From NCBI GenBank assembly GCA_900491605.1, contig UESW01003878.1, positions 988,920 through 1,052,919 on the forward strand: 64,000 nt of DNA, written 5' to 3'. Made by a program: the position numbers and the translations under genes. Origin of the DNA: Calamus simplicifolius (lineage: Eukaryota > Streptophyta > Magnoliopsida > Arecales > Arecaceae). The notes under the pieces were generated by a model. The model searched no databases. It was not told the origin of the DNA and saw nothing but the letters and a program-made list of their open reading frames with translations. Positions 1-11,696 of this stretch are shown here, piece after piece. Numbering within the stretch: the stretch's first letter is position 1; each line of letters starts with the position of its first letter.

Positions 1-1840
1 CCAAATGGGCCGTTGAGCTGAGCGAGTATGATGTTCAGTATCATCCTCGTCCAGCCATCAAGGCACAAGTTCTGGCCGATTTCTTTTGATTATACAATAC
101 TAGAGGATGGCTCAACTCTAGAGGCCCCGAGCAACCAAAGTCCGAAGCCCTATGGCTGCTTCATATGGACGGGTCCTCCAGCGTAGGCGGTTTCGGAGCG
201 GGTTTAGTCCTCACTAGCCCGAAAGGAGCAACCTTCGAGTACAACATCTGTTTCTCCTTTTCGTCTCCAACAATGAAGCTGAGTACAAGGCCTTGTTCTC
301 CAGACTTCGGATCATCCGTGACCTGAAAGTCAAGAGGTTGAACATCTACACCAATTCGCAACTGGTAGTTGGCCACGTGCAAGGGGAATTTGAAGCATGG
401 GAGCTGATCATGGTTCGGTATCTTCAAAAGGTGCGCGACTGTCCTCCAACTTTTCTAAACTTGAAGTTATCCAGGTTCCAAGGACCAAAATACATGCGCC
501 GACCTCCTCTCTGCTTGGCCACCACGGACTCGATGGACCTCGAGCAAAAATTTTACCTGAAAGTTCTCGAGAGGCCTAGTATTGCAGATACAACCAAATC
601 ACAGATCGAGGCCAAACCATCTTGGTTCGACCCGATCCTAAAGTACCTTAAAGACGGGTCGCATTCATCAGATAGAAAGGAGGTAAGGAAACTGAAGATG
701 CAAGCATCCCACTATGCCTTGCTTGATGATCAGTTATGCAAGCGCTCCTTCTCCATGCCGTTACTCAAATGTCTTCGACTATCGAAAGCCGATTATGTTC
801 CGCTGGAGGTCCATGAAGGTATCTGCAGCAATCATTGAGTAGCCGACTCTATGCTAAAAGTGCTACGCCAAAGGTACTACTGGCCAACCATGCAGAAGGA
901 TTCCGACGATTTTTTTCGAGCCTGTGATTCGTGCCAGCGGCACTCCAATATTCAGGGGCCCCCTTTGCTCTTCTAACACCGATATCTTCCGCTTGGCCTT
1001 TTGCCAAGTGGGGGATGGACATCCTCGGTCCCTTTCCATCGCTACTGGGCAGAGGAAATTCTTATTTGTGGCGATTGATTACTTCACCAAGTAGGTCGAA
1101 GCCGAGGTGGTTGCCCATAATGGAAGCTCGAGCCAAAGACTTTGTTTGGAGATCAATCATTGCCGATTCGGCCTTCCGTACACTATATCACTGATAATGG
1201 CCGACAATTTGACAACATAAGTTCGAGAATTTTGTGAAGACCATGGCATTGACCATCGGCTCACATCAGTTGGGCACCCTCAAGCCAATGGTAAAGCAGA
1301 GGTCACAAACTGAACCCTACTGCAAGGAATTAAAGTTCGGCTCAACAGAGCGCGAGGCAGATAGGCAGATGAGCTCCATCATGTCCTATGAGCCTATCGG
1401 ACACCCAAAGGATCCCCACTGGTGAAACTCTATTCAAAATGGCCTTGGCACTGAAGCCGTAATTCCTGTAGAAGTAGGCTTACCCTCCCCCGAGTCGAGA
1501 GCTACTCTGAAGAACTGAACGACGAGCAACTTTGAGCCAACCTCGACTTAATAGAAGAAGTCAGAGAAAAAGCTCAAATCCGAATGGCTACCTATCAACA
1601 ATGGGTAGTTCGCTATCATTCCTCTCGAGTTAAAGGAAAATTGTTCTTTCCTGGCGACCTTGTGCTTCACAAAGCATCGGTCTTTAAACCGATAGAGCAA
1701 GAAAAGCTGGCGTCAAATTGGAAAGGCCCTTATCAAGTTACGGAGGTCATAGACCAGGTACCTACAAGCTCCAAGATCTAGATGGAAGAGCCATTCCCAA
1801 AACATGGAATGCTGACAATTTTCGAATATACCACCAGTAG
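1..1840 (+). pseudogene. E1 pol remnant: RNase H / second RNase H / integrase
   Basis: Frames recovered by eye read, in order: the end of the gypsy RNase H (WAVELSEYD, then PRPAIKAQVLADF, 3-90), a second RNase H (MDGSS about 160, FEYNICFSF about 235, EAEYKAL about 270-290, TNSQL about 350), and an open stretch 293-838 ending in the integrase zinc-binding start HEGICSNH. This is followed by RYYWPTMQ, CDSCQRH (about 920-940), DILGPF (about 1018), ITDNG (about 1190) and the integrase C-terminal region RVKGKLFFPGDLVLHKASV to KGPYQVTEVI (1628-1755). At least five frame changes and several stops make it non-functional. The second RNase H has Asn where E2 has Asp (TNSQL against TDSQL). The order matches E2 residue by residue over long stretches. 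Confidence 0.85.
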
Positions 1841-1979
1841 AGTATATCTGAACTGAGTCTTTTTTGCTCGTTATAATAAAACTCTACCCTTGAGCTCAAA
1901 TGTCTCATCTCTGACCATTTCTCCAAGTCGCTATTGAGAAACAGGTCCTGTCCAACTTTGACCCACAGGTCCCAGCCAA

Positions 1980-2560
1980 TATACCTCGGCACGGCTGAGC
2001 AACTTTCTCCGTACCTTGGCAGGACCAAGTAAAATTTCTTCGAACCTCGACACGGCCGAGCAACTTTCTCCGTACCTTAGCAGGATCAAGTAAAATCTCT
2101 CTAAACCTTGGCAGCCGAGCAACTTTTTTCGCACCTTGGTAGGGCCAAGTAAAATTTCTTCGAACCTCAGTACGACCGAGCAACTTTCTCCGTACCTTAG
2201 CAGGGCCAAGTAAAATCTCTCCAAACCTTGGTAGGGCCGAACAACTTTCTTCGTACCTTGGCAAGGCCAAGTAAAATTTCTGCAAACCTCGGCAGGCCTA
2301 GCAACTTTTTTCAAACCTCGGCAGGGCCGAGCAACTTTCTTCGAACCTTGACAAGGCAAGTAAAACTTTCTTCGAACCTTGGTAGGGCCGAGCAACTTTC
2401 TTCGTACCTTGGCAGGGCCAAGTAAATTTCTCGAACCTCGACAGGGTCGAGCAACTTTCTCGTACCTTAGCAAGGCCAAGTAAAATTTTTTGAACCTCAC
2501 AGGCCGAGCAACTTTCTTCGTACCTTGGCATGACTAAGTAAAATTTCTCCGAGTAACAAT
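1980..2560 (+). repeat. E1 hairpin tandem array next to pol, about 61-bp dimer
   Basis: About nine to ten units of roughly 61 bp alternate two 15-mers, CTCGGCACGGCCGAG and CTTGGCAGGGCCAAG, joined by CAACTTTCTCCGTAC-like and TAAAATTTCTTCGAAC-like linkers. Each 15-mer is a 6-bp perfect stem with a 3-nt loop. The array lies directly 3' of pol, as does the 30785-31755 array of E2. The two are the same sequence family once E2 is read on its pol strand. Decayed copies (CTCGGAAAAGCTAAG types) continue to about 2900. Long open frames across it come from the repeat composition, not from coding. Confidence 0.9.
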
Positions 2561-3943
2561 TTCCATGCCCTGGCAAGGCTAACTCTTTATATCTCGGCAC
2601 AGCCGAACGATTCCCCCTAGCTTTAAGCAAGCTAAGTGAAAATACTTGAAGAGCTTCGGCATGACGAATGAGCGATAGCAAAGCTGAGCAAACCTTTCTA
2701 CGATCGGGAAAGAATTAAGTATTCTGTCCCCCAAAGTTCAGCATAGCCAGACGACTTATGAGCGATGGCAAGGACTGAACAAAATCAATTGAGACTTAGA
2801 AAAAACTATGTCCCTATCTCTCAACATCCTTCGAGCTTCGTCCAATCGGGTACATTTATCCGAATCTCGGAAAAGCTAAGTAATTGCTCCTCTAAGCTAA
2901 GAAATAGCACAAGGGGTATTTTCGTCTTGACAAATTCGAGCCTATCCAAATTGCTGGATTTTTCTATCGTCTGGAAAGTCCAAGCCTTGCTCATACCTCA
3001 ACCGAATCAAAAAATCTAACATTAACTGCCTAAGCGTAATCTATGTCTTAGAAGAGGCCGAAGGCTTTGATGCGCTGAAGTCACGAACACTCGATGAAAG
3101 AGAGAGTCTAAATGACAAAAAGAAACAAACATTTGAAGGAAAAAGTTCTTTTATTCCAAGCTATTACATTACAAAAGGTTACAGCCTATTGCAAGGCATT
3201 ACAAGTGCGTACAACACAGGAAATATAGAGAAATTTCTTGATAAACAAGGAATTTCAGCTACAAATATCGCGTTGGCGGGCTTCTGCTCCAGAAAGCGAA
3301 CTTGTTGAATTGCGATCTTCAGGGCATCGGACAAAGATACGAAAAAAAAGAAGCAACCTAAGAAGCTTACCTTAAGCCTTCCGTCCTTCGAGTATCCACC
3401 TGATGGATCTTTGGCCATCAATGGTGATTACCATGGTTGATGAAATGCCTCAGGAAGAAGAGGCCTAACAATAACAGCTACCATGGTTGATGGAAAGCCT
3501 GTGAAAGTCGAGGCCCATCAAAAATAGCATTTCCATCGTGGCCTCTATAGTTCCACAATGGATGTATAGAGTCGAGCTGAAACGTCCTCGTGTGCTTCCA
3601 GTATGACCTCTATACAACCTTCTTGCTTCACGTATGACCTCCACAACTCTTTTCTCCTTCCTCTCATTCTCTATACTCGAACATCGAGGAGGTCTCTGGG
3701 CCATCTTTGATAATATCATGCCCGCAGATTTGTGGCTTATGGAAGGTATGCTCCTTGGCCCTCCGGGATTGGTTTGCTTTTCAACAACTTCATCCGAACC
3801 ATCAAGCCAAAGCCAAACCTCAAACGGAAAGGCCGACCCTTCGGCCTCTGACTCGACATGGGCTAAGACCCCTCACAAATTCTTTCTCCCTTGCACTCAG
3901 CGAAAGAAGGTTTTCGTATACATTCGCTGCCGCCCACTCTCCC
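2561..3943 (-). other. E1 antisense cassette B: transcription-unit-like, no convincing protein
   Basis: On the minus strand a TATA box (TATAAAAAAGGG, 3944-3952) has the same surroundings as the TATA at 28057 in E2 (CTATAAAAAGGG). Downstream sequence runs toward the pol-proximal array. The longest minus frame here (3717-3465, 84 residues, many Arg/Lys) has no family resemblance I recognise. I see the promoter-like motif and the shared position; that this is a transcribed non-coding or lost-coding unit is inference. Confidence 0.45.
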
Positions 3944-3952
3944 TTTTTTATA
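3944..3952 (-). promoter_or_regulatory. TATA box of E1 antisense cassette B
   Basis: The minus strand reads GGCTATAAAAAAGGGAGAG. The equivalent position of E2 reads GCCTATAAAAAGGGAAGAA (28055 onward, plus strand). Confidence 0.6.
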
Positions 3953-4431
3953 GCCGTCAGGCAGAGATGGCCCCCATTAATAAGGAGAAAGTTTCAGGAT
4001 TCAAAGAGCGCCGATCGCCATACCTTAGCCCTGTTAGGGCCACGTGTCACCCATCCGCTCCCGTCTGGGTGGAATCCGAAGGGTTCCTTTTCGCCCAATG
4101 AAGGAAGCGCTTTCGGAACCGATGGATTGACCACGTGTCGCCATCCCGAGTAACCTCACCAGGCACGAGGAGTCTCTTCTCTCCTCGCGCTACGAGAAAC
4201 AATAAAAGATCTCTCTCGATCTTGCCACGCTTTAAATGCAAGTAGCCATTTCCGATTCTCAAAGTACAAATAAACGGCGGGAACGATTACAGGAAGGTGC
4301 GTGACCTGACTAGCGATTGTTACTTGACGTTTACGAAAATAAGCCCACGTCGGAAAAGGGGGGCATTGATGGCGAAATAAATGCCTTGAAAGAAACGAAA
4401 TATCAAGAAGGTTGGAAGAAACCGAGCTATT
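3953..4431. other. E1 spacer between cassette B promoter and second hairpin array
   Basis: Two CCACGTGTC-type ACGT boxes (about 4040 and 4131) lie upstream of the minus-strand TATA, in the position expected of promoter elements. I see no coding frame. Confidence 0.4.
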
Positions 4432-4690
4432 GAAGAGCCTCGGCAAAGCTGAATGGCCTCCTTTACCTCAACAAAGCCGAGCAAGTTTTTTGTCTCGGCA
4501 AAATCGAGTGATCCTGTTACCTTGGTAAAGCCGAGCCATCTACTGAAAAGCCTCAACAAAGCCGAGCGACTTCCTTTACCTCGGCAAAACCGAGCAATTT
4601 CCTTATCTCAGTGAGACCGAGTCAACTCTTTTCCTCGGCAAAACCGAGCCACGGATTTGTTTTGCCAAAGTCGGGTTGCTTCCGGACCTT
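4432..4690 (+). repeat. E1 second hairpin array, 31-33 bp units
   Basis: About eight degenerate units are built on CTCGGCAAAGCCGAG (6-bp stem, AAA loop) with linkers such as CAATTTCCTTATC and GACTTCCTTTAC. It lies between the 3' end of the antisense cassette A gene and cassette B, the same place as the 26895-27625 array of E2. Confidence 0.8.
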
Positions 4691-5094
4691 GGTGAAGTGA
4701 TTAAAAACTTTCCCTATGCAACTGAAAAAAGGTGCAAGCACCCAGACTTAGCGAATCATAGAGTGTACGGAAGAGCCATTGAGCAAATGACATCCAAACA
4801 ATGGAGAACATTAAGGAAAACATAACTCCATTCATAAAGATTGGCGTTACAAGGATAGGGATGCTTACAAAGACTTTCCAAATACTAAAAAAAAGGGAAA
4901 AATACAAGAAAAATTCTTAAGTCTGGGCTCGGTCTCGACTGCAGCTTCGGGAATGGTCGGAGGAGGCTGGCTTAATTCACCTACTTCGAAAGTTGTCGAC
5001 GGTAGAACATCGGTTCCCTCGGCAACAGGCTGAAGAACTTCCTTGAACGGCCGCTGAATCCTCGGCTATGTTTGCACCCGATACCACGTCAAAG

Positions 5095-7214
5095 TCAATA
5101 TGGTATCTCCTCATATTCGGTTCCAGCGGATGATTGAACCGCTACCGACGATTCGGCCCACGGCATATGGCTGCAATAGTTCTCAGCCTCGAAAAAGAAG
5201 AGGTTTAAATCTGGGTACTCCCGAGATACCCTTGCTCTTACATCCTCCCCTCCAAGTTGATATGCCTCTGCACAAGCCACCATTCATTCCTCTGTAAACC
5301 GGGCATAACTCTTATACCTCTCCACTTCCGAAACGGCTTGCCTATTGGCTTCGACCGCTTGGTCGCGGAGCTCAGAACATTCTGGTGACTTGATGCCAGC
5401 TCCCTGCTCAAAGCCCTTATCTTATTATTGGCATCAGCCATAATCTTATTCACATGGAAAAAGCAAGATCGACTGAGATAAACAGCAATAAAAAGGGAAT
5501 CAAAAGGAAAATAAGGCAAGGAAAGTCGCCGAGCCATACCTCTTCGTCCCGCCGAGCTTTCTCTGCTTTCATCTACTTAATTTGTTTATGGGCCTTTGTC
5601 CTTTCCTTATTATATCGATGAAACTCGGCATGGTCTCATTGATCATCCGCTGCCTGTCCTCAACCTCCTCCTATGCACGAGCCAGATCAGCCATAAGCTT
5701 GGCAGTCTGCCCTTGATGCCATCTCGACTTGTCGCTTTCTTTGGCAAGCCCCTTATTCAAGCCATCCCTTTCCATGGCAAATCGCTTATTTAAGCTGTTT
5801 TTCTCCTCGACAAAACGCTTATTTAAAACTTCTATCTCCTCGGTAAACTCGGCTCGGCATCGTGACAACTCCGATCGAGCCTTTTGGCTAATTCACAAGC
5901 TCCCTCAAGCTCGTCAATCTCAGCTCGAAGTTTTATTGTTCCCTCTCTAGCGGCCTATCCCGCTCTCTCTGATTTCTCCAGCATTTCTTAGGCTAATAGC
6001 AAGGTCCTGGAAGTCTCATTAGCTAACGCCGCTCTCTCTCGAAGGACAGCGACTTCCTTCCTGGCTAGGGCACAGGCTCCCATGATCAAGTTTAGGCAAC
6101 AGCACAGTGCCCTTATTAAAATGGCATTCTGCAATAAAGCCCTGATAATGAGTTTTGGCTAAATAAATCAATAAAAACAAGACACCTTGACATTTCAACT
6201 TACTGGGAAGCGTATGCCGTTGCAATCCTGGTGAGGGGATAATTGTCGATTTTAGGTAAGAGATTGATATTCCTCGGCATACCAAATCGCTCGAATGCTG
6301 TAGCAACAAGATCCTCTCCGACAAGCCCTATTGCCGAAGAGCTTTCCCCTCTACTCAGGGCGGACTGAATCAAAGTGGCCGTCATCTTCTCAGCATCAGC
6401 ATGGGCACAAGCAAGTTAACTGCCGATGAATTAACCTAAAGAGCCTCGGCCTGAGGAACTTCGACTCGCCTGGCCTCTTCAACCAAAATCTCGTCCTTTC
6501 GGCTGCAAACGCAATAGAAAGATTTCAGTAAATCCGAGACCGTCATGATCTATTCATCAAAAGGAAGAATGAACGAAACTCACCTTAAGGATCAAGAGGG
6601 CTAAGCCCAGCATTGAAGAGGGCATCATTTGCTAGAAGAACATCAATCGACAGCTCCTCGCTGCCATGAAGAACCTTGAGGTCTTCTTCTCCTCGTGCCG
6701 TTAATCTTGGACGCTCGTTCGGTTCATAAGATAATTTGACCATACACGAGGAAAATCGAACTCGTCGTCCCATTCCATTTGGACTTTCATCCCTTTATGG
6801 AAGATGGGATGTCCAGCATCATCTTGAATGATCTTCGGGGTTCGATAAAGGGCCACTCCGAATTTTTTCCAAAAACAAGGCTGTGGCACATCCGGAACAA
6901 CGGAAGTGTTGTCACTCCGACCAGGGTGCACATGGAAATGAATCCAATAATATAACACCAGTTATTCAGAGCCACTATCGTCGAGCAAATGCCGTAAAAT
7001 CTCATTATCTCCTTCACTGATGGGTGAAGGGGAAACCGAAGACCCGCTCGCAAACTTTCTTTGTAAAAGAAGGCCCAGACTCTAGTTGCTCCGTGACCCT
7101 CTGATCAGGTTTCGGCACCCGTAGCTGGATGTTTTGAGGGATCCAATACCTCTGGCAGATCTTCTCCAAATCTGTCGAGGTCATCATGGAAATGAAATCA
7201 CCTGGGTGCTCCAT
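5095..7214 (-). pseudogene. E1 antisense cassette A: transposase_28 (putative gypsy-type transposon) protein
   Basis: This is an antisense extra gene of Tat elements, homologous to the E2 gene at 23639-26588. Minus-strand pieces: MEHPGDFISMMTSTDLEKIC start (7214), RVPKPDQRVTEQLESG, then after a frameshift LHPSVKEIMRFYGIC, NNWCYIIGFISMCT, FGKNSEWPFIEPRRSF and PSSIKG (about 7030-6785), later LFNAGLSPLDP (about 6600), IDNYPLTRIATAYASQ (about 6240-6200), coiled-coil pieces on reversed 5670-6060, and a C-terminus with AYQLGGEDVRARVSREYPDL (5250-5190). E2 has FQLGLQECKEKISSEHPECD at the corresponding place. Several frameshifts make it a pseudogene. I chose the ATG at 7214 because the longer upstream frame has no ATG. 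The function of this family in the element is unknown. Confidence 0.75.
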
Positions 7215-7321
7215 GACTCCAGGATGTGCAAAGAAAACTCTTACAAGAAGCTTAAGGTTTCTGAGGGGAGCTTCTGAAGGAAGGAACAAGAAGAAAGCGC
7301 AACAGAAAAGCGCCTCTAGCT

Positions 7322-7335
7322 CCTTTTAAACCGCC
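7322..7335 (-). promoter_or_regulatory. Possible TATA box of E1 cassette A
   Basis: The minus strand reads GGCGGTTTAAAAGGAGC, about 110 bases upstream of the ATG at 7214. E2 has a TATATATATA at the same relative position. Weak match on its own. Confidence 0.4.
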
Positions 7336-7587
7336 TCGATAGCGAGAATCCCCAAGCGCCCAGACTGTCAACCCGGGTACTGCAGGCACAGGAGCCCGCA
7401 TGTGTCACTTCGCCAATCGTTGCTCGAAAAAACGAAGGGTTTCACCTCATTTGCCTAAAAGAAATGATGAAACGACGACATAACATTTATTAAGCCATCA
7501 TAATATGCCTCTACAAATACAAATCTCTCCAACCAGATCGAGCCATCTAGAACTCTACTCCCTATGTCCGAACCTACGCTTCAAACT

Positions 7588-7603
7588 AGGGAGTGGGGGC
7601 ATG
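7588..7603 (+). other. E1 polypurine tract
   Basis: AGGGAGTGGGGGCATG lies immediately before the LTR start TGATATGG. E2 has the near-identical AGGGAGTGGAGGACATG before its 3' LTR, on the minus strand. The upstream CCGAACCTACGCTTC is shared too. Confidence 0.8.
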
Positions 7604-7721
7604 TGATATGGGGTAAGATTGTCATTGCATCGGTATTAGTGCACGTGGTAAAAGGGAAGGGTCATTTTTGACTCTTGGTCCACTAATAGGCATATCTGGG
7701 AAAAGATAAAATGCGACTGAG

Positions 7722-7955
7722 CTTTGGCCGGACCGAGCCGTCTCCATACCTCGGCAGGATTAAGCTACCTCTATGTCTGACCGGACCGAGTCGTCTCCAT
7801 ACCTTGGCAAGATCGAGCTACCTCTATGTCTCGGCAGGATCGAGCTGTCTCCATACCTCGGTAGGATCGAGCTACCTCCATGTCTCGGCACAACTGAGCT
7901 ATCTCCATATTCGGCAGGATCGGACGGTCTCCATACCTCGATGAGATCGAATGAC
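7722..7955 (+). repeat. Tandem array inside E1 LTR U3
   Basis: About eight units of 27-28 bp alternate CTCGGCAGGATCGAG + CTACCTCTATGT and a version ending CTGTCTCCATAC. The units keep the CTCGGC..CGAG hairpin theme but with imperfect stems. It lies upstream of the LTR TATA box. Confidence 0.85.
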
Positions 7956-8353
7956 TTTTCAACTTAGGCGCCCTCTTTGCCTTGAGCTGCGCCGAGGATC
8001 GCGGAAAATGAACGCCCCAATTGTTTGAAATTGATAACGATCTTCTTAAAATGGGAACAAGGAGTCAAACCTGACCCTTCGACCATAATCAACAAGATTT
8101 CAAATCCCAAGATAACTGGTGGAATTTTAATCATATCGGCTCCCAATACCCTGAAAAGAAAAAAAAACTAAATATGGTCGAACACCCATGAATGACTGAA
8201 TTATGGAGCGCCAATAAGCCGCCAATCCTTGTAACCGTCAAGATTCGAATCTCAACAGTCATCTAACTAATCGGATTCGAATCACACCAGCTTTTAACTT
8301 CCTAAACAATGCCCAAGAAATCAGATGATGACCCGCCATCATTACCAGCGGTC

Positions 8354-8361
8354 TATAAATA
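8354..8361 (+). promoter_or_regulatory. TATA box of E1 LTR
   Basis: TATAAATA in the context GGTCTATAAATACCTTG, about 250 bp before the LTR end. In the + orientation it is the retrotransposon promoter (U3/R boundary). Confidence 0.65.
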
Positions 8362-8603
8362 CCTTGTCCTAAGATCCTTTCAGGTATACTCAAACTAACT
8401 CCAAAAAAACTCTGGCAGAGTTTATAGCTCTCAAGAGGCCATCCTTGAGAGATCCTTTTTAGAGCCTTCTCTTATCTGTTTGCTAAGAATCTCCACTGAT
8501 TTGGGCATCGAAGGGTCTTCCGAAGGGACCATCCCTGTGCCTCCTGCATGGAGACTGCCTTGCAGGTCCAACTGGATGGGAGATTGCCACCCGGATCCTG
8601 ACA

Positions 8604-11600
8604 TACACTTTATCTTTTATTATGAAATTTTCTAATTAGGTTTCTTATTTTTGTTATATTGGGGCCTAAACTCAAACTTAAATTGAAACTAGCAAGCTGT
8701 TGATTATGGACCAAAGTTGGTTTTATCTCTTGGATTTGTTGTGGAGTTTCTTAATTTTTATACTAATTTGAATGGTCTGATCCGTGCTTCACATTTGAAA
8801 CAAAGTGAGTTCAGATCCATAGATTTTGTTGTTTATGGTTTACATGCACATGCCTATGCATAGATACACATATAAATTTACACACACACACACATGAATG
8901 CATATAGAGCTAGGCTGCAATGTTTCTTAGAGCATTTTCTCCATACGTTTTCCATTGGAGTTTGTCAAAATAAAAATCAGCACTGTTGATCATGATCCAC
9001 GATCAATAGAACCGATATGAATAAAAAATCATGAATTTTGAGGTCTTTTACTTATGCATCCAGTAGAAACAATATTAACAATTTCAATATTATCATATCA
9101 TATTTTAGCTTGATCTAGTTCAGGAATATACAAAGTAGTAGAAATTTAATTTGCATATATTTTAAAATATTTAATCAAGATCATTTGTTTGAAATTACTA
9201 TTGAAATAGTTTAGTTTCTAAGTATTTTCTACCTCTTAGATTATGACTAATGATTCTGGTTTTTATTTTGAGAGTCCCTTCATCAATTTCCATTAGAAAG
9301 CATTTAGAGCCATATGCTCTTGGAAGCATTCTGGCTTAATTCTCTCTACCTCTTTATACACACCCATACATATACATATGCATACATACATGCTTGTATG
9401 TATGCATTATGGACTGAAGTGAAACTAATTATAAGCCTTATAAATTGAGGATCCACATTATACCTCATAAATTTCATTATTTGAAATATGCAGATTTTTT
9501 TTTTAAAAAAAAAAGCATCTTGGTGGTCTCATCCTTGTGTAACTAGTGGATAGGAAACAAACAATAACAGTGGACTAAGTGTGGTAAAATGTATTATAGG
9601 CCAAATAAATGGAAAAGCCAGATGATTTATGTTGTTCTAGACATAGTAGAAAGCACAAATACTGATTCAGCTGATTTGGATTTCTTTTTAAACCATCGAT
9701 CGAATTTGAGGAAGCCGGAACCGAATTGGACTGGTCAGAAATCGGCTTGAAAACCAATTTTGGTTAGGTTCTGCCTTCAAATTGATGCAAACTGGTCTAA
9801 ACGATCTGGTTTGAGCCAGCTCGAGTGTAGGATTGGGCTGGGGGGAGAGGGGGGCTGGGTGGCATGGGCTCTTATGAGCTCACATCCTCTCTCATTATCT
9901 CTTTTTTTTTTTTTTTTCTTTCTATGTACTTAAGATTTCTTATGAAATAAGAAAAATATCTCTTATTTGAATTCAATAAAAATATTAAAAAAATAAATTC
10001 CTTAAAATAAAGAGCTAACTCTCTATCTCTCAAGAATAAATTTAAAGAATTTTAGAAAATCCTAATTTATCAAATATCAAGTTGGGATATTTTCTCTTCA
10101 GATAAAAATCTCAAAAAATTAATTTAACATAGAAATAATAAAAAATAATTTTTTGAAACAAAATTGTCTTGCAATATAATTTGTAGATAGTCAACACTTC
10201 ATTAGATTTATAGGATTTTTAGACTTATACAGGATCATGGTAATAGTAAACCTCAAACTAACTTATGCCAACTTAATTCACAATCCATCAAAGCAATAAA
10301 ATTTAACTTATCGTAAAATTCTAAGGTTAAAATGTATTTGTTAGGGTCCAAACTATAATGTGTCACTATACAGAAGCTCATGAGATACTTTTATCCTCGT
10401 GTACCACAGAACAAAGGAAAAAAATTAAAAACTATAAAAAAAAGACAAAAAAGGGCGAATCAATACGAACTGCTGATACGTTGCTAGTTCAGTTCGGTTC
10501 AATCCGATACTAATTTGTTACTAGTTCATGGTTCCAGAAATCTTGATTGAATCAAAAACTATATTGTGCTTTTAAGGTTGATTATTTGAGACTATTTTAT
10601 GCATAAATAGGTAGTTTCCAAAGCTTGTGTTTTTTTTGTTTTTGGATTCTAAATGATGTAGATCAAGTTTAACAGCTTCTATTTTCAATATTGATATTAT
10701 ATCATTATTATTTTATCAGCAATCATTGTTTCAAGCAAAGTTTTATGTCTTGGTGGGACGGGAGATGTTCTATCCATCTCATTCTTTTCTTTTGGGAAAA
10801 GAGGATCGGGATGGGGCAGGACTTCGAGACCCATCTATGTAGGAAAAGAAGAAAAAGAAAAGAAAGAATGGAAGAAAAAAAACAAAAGAAAGGAGGGAAA
10901 GAGGAAGTAAAAAGAAAGAAAGAAAGAAGGGAAGAAAGAAGAAAAGAAAAAAAAGAAAAAAAAGGGAAGAAAAGAAGAAAGAAGAGAAAGAAAGAAAGAA
11001 GAGGAAAGCATGAAGAAAGGGCGAAAGGAAAGCAGAAGAATTGGCAAAAAGAACAAATAAAAAGGGAAATAATGAAAGGACTATTGGGATGTTCAACTGG
11101 AATAGCCACTGGGATGAGGTGGGATAGTAGGATGCCATGTTTTGTGGGAAAATTAGAATATCCTATGGTACCGGATTTAAAGCCTTTGCACGGTTCCATA
11201 CCTCTTGGGCAATTTTCCCCTAAAACAATCTTGCAATTATTTTTTACCTTACTATTACATATGGTTCCTTCAATGTTGAAATGTTCCCTTGTGCTTTACT
11301 GACAGGTCCAATTACCATACGAGGTAGTCTCTTTCTTTTCATTTAGAAGAATATGATTTGCTGTAATCACACGGTTGAAAGTGTACATAGAATCTGCTGT
11401 TATCTCTTGTAACATGCTCTGGTAGCTGAATAGTCTGAGTTTATATAATTTTACATGGCTTATTGGAAATCTTAGAAAATTTGGAAATTATTTTATGCTA
11501 AGCAGCTGGCTTTATGAGTTCTCCAACATTGCTCAGACCATTCAACCTAGTATACAATCCTTTAAGTATGGTGCTCCTTTAACAACCCTACATGCGTCCC

Positions 11601-11696
11601 ACTCCTGATTTTTATGTTGGAGAGATTGGGATTAGACTTCTTTACTATCATGATCACTTAAATACTAAAAATTTTCATTTATTATTATATGCTTAG
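8604..11696. other. AT-rich stretch, probably intron of the metallophosphoesterase gene
   Basis: I find no coding exon here. It contains a (CA) run (8881-8893), poly-A/poly-T runs (about 9490-9515, 9903-9917), a 'GGTTCGG/CCGGTT'-rich patch (9680-9850, 10450-10520) typical of small decayed elements, and an almost pure purine block (10843-11075) giving false Lys/Arg/Glu-rich frames. As the first recognised exon at 11697 encodes the middle of the protein, upstream exons should lie to the left, beyond E1. Confidence 0.55.
10843..11075 (+). repeat. Low-complexity polypurine (GAAA/AAGAAG) block
   Basis: About 230 bases are nearly all A and G on +. It produces a spurious 203-residue frame on + and Phe/Ser/Leu-rich frames on -. 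Confidence 0.9.

Larger units (their letters stand above)
1..8603 (+). mobile_element. E1: Tat-lineage Ty3/gypsy element, 3' part, truncated by window start
   Basis: The order along + is RNase H, second RNase H and integrase remains (1-1840), hairpin tandem array (1980-2560, decaying to about 2900), an antisense transcription unit (about 3950 down to 3000), a second hairpin array (4432-4690), an antisense transposase_28-like gene (7214 down to about 5095), a polypurine tract (about 7588-7603) and a 3' LTR (7604-8603). A pol followed by antisense extra ORFs and a long repetitive 3' region is known for Tat-lineage plant elements. The left LTR and gag lie outside the window, so no TSD can be checked. 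The matching order in E2 (21576-39076, opposite strand) supports the reading. Confidence 0.88.
7604..8603 (+). repeat. E1 3' LTR, 1,000 bp
   Basis: It starts TGATATGG right after the polypurine tract and ends CCGGATCCTGACA, giving TG...CA ends. It contains a 27/28-bp tandem array (7722-7955), a TATA box (CTATAAATACC, 8354-8361) and an end-of-LTR region. The right end is set by the TG/CA rule only, because the matching 5' LTR is outside the window. Confidence 0.7.

Noticed and set aside
10691..11302. 203-codon Lys/Arg/Glu-rich frame and its Phe/Ser-rich antisense frames
   Set aside because: Low-complexity purine block in an intron-like region.
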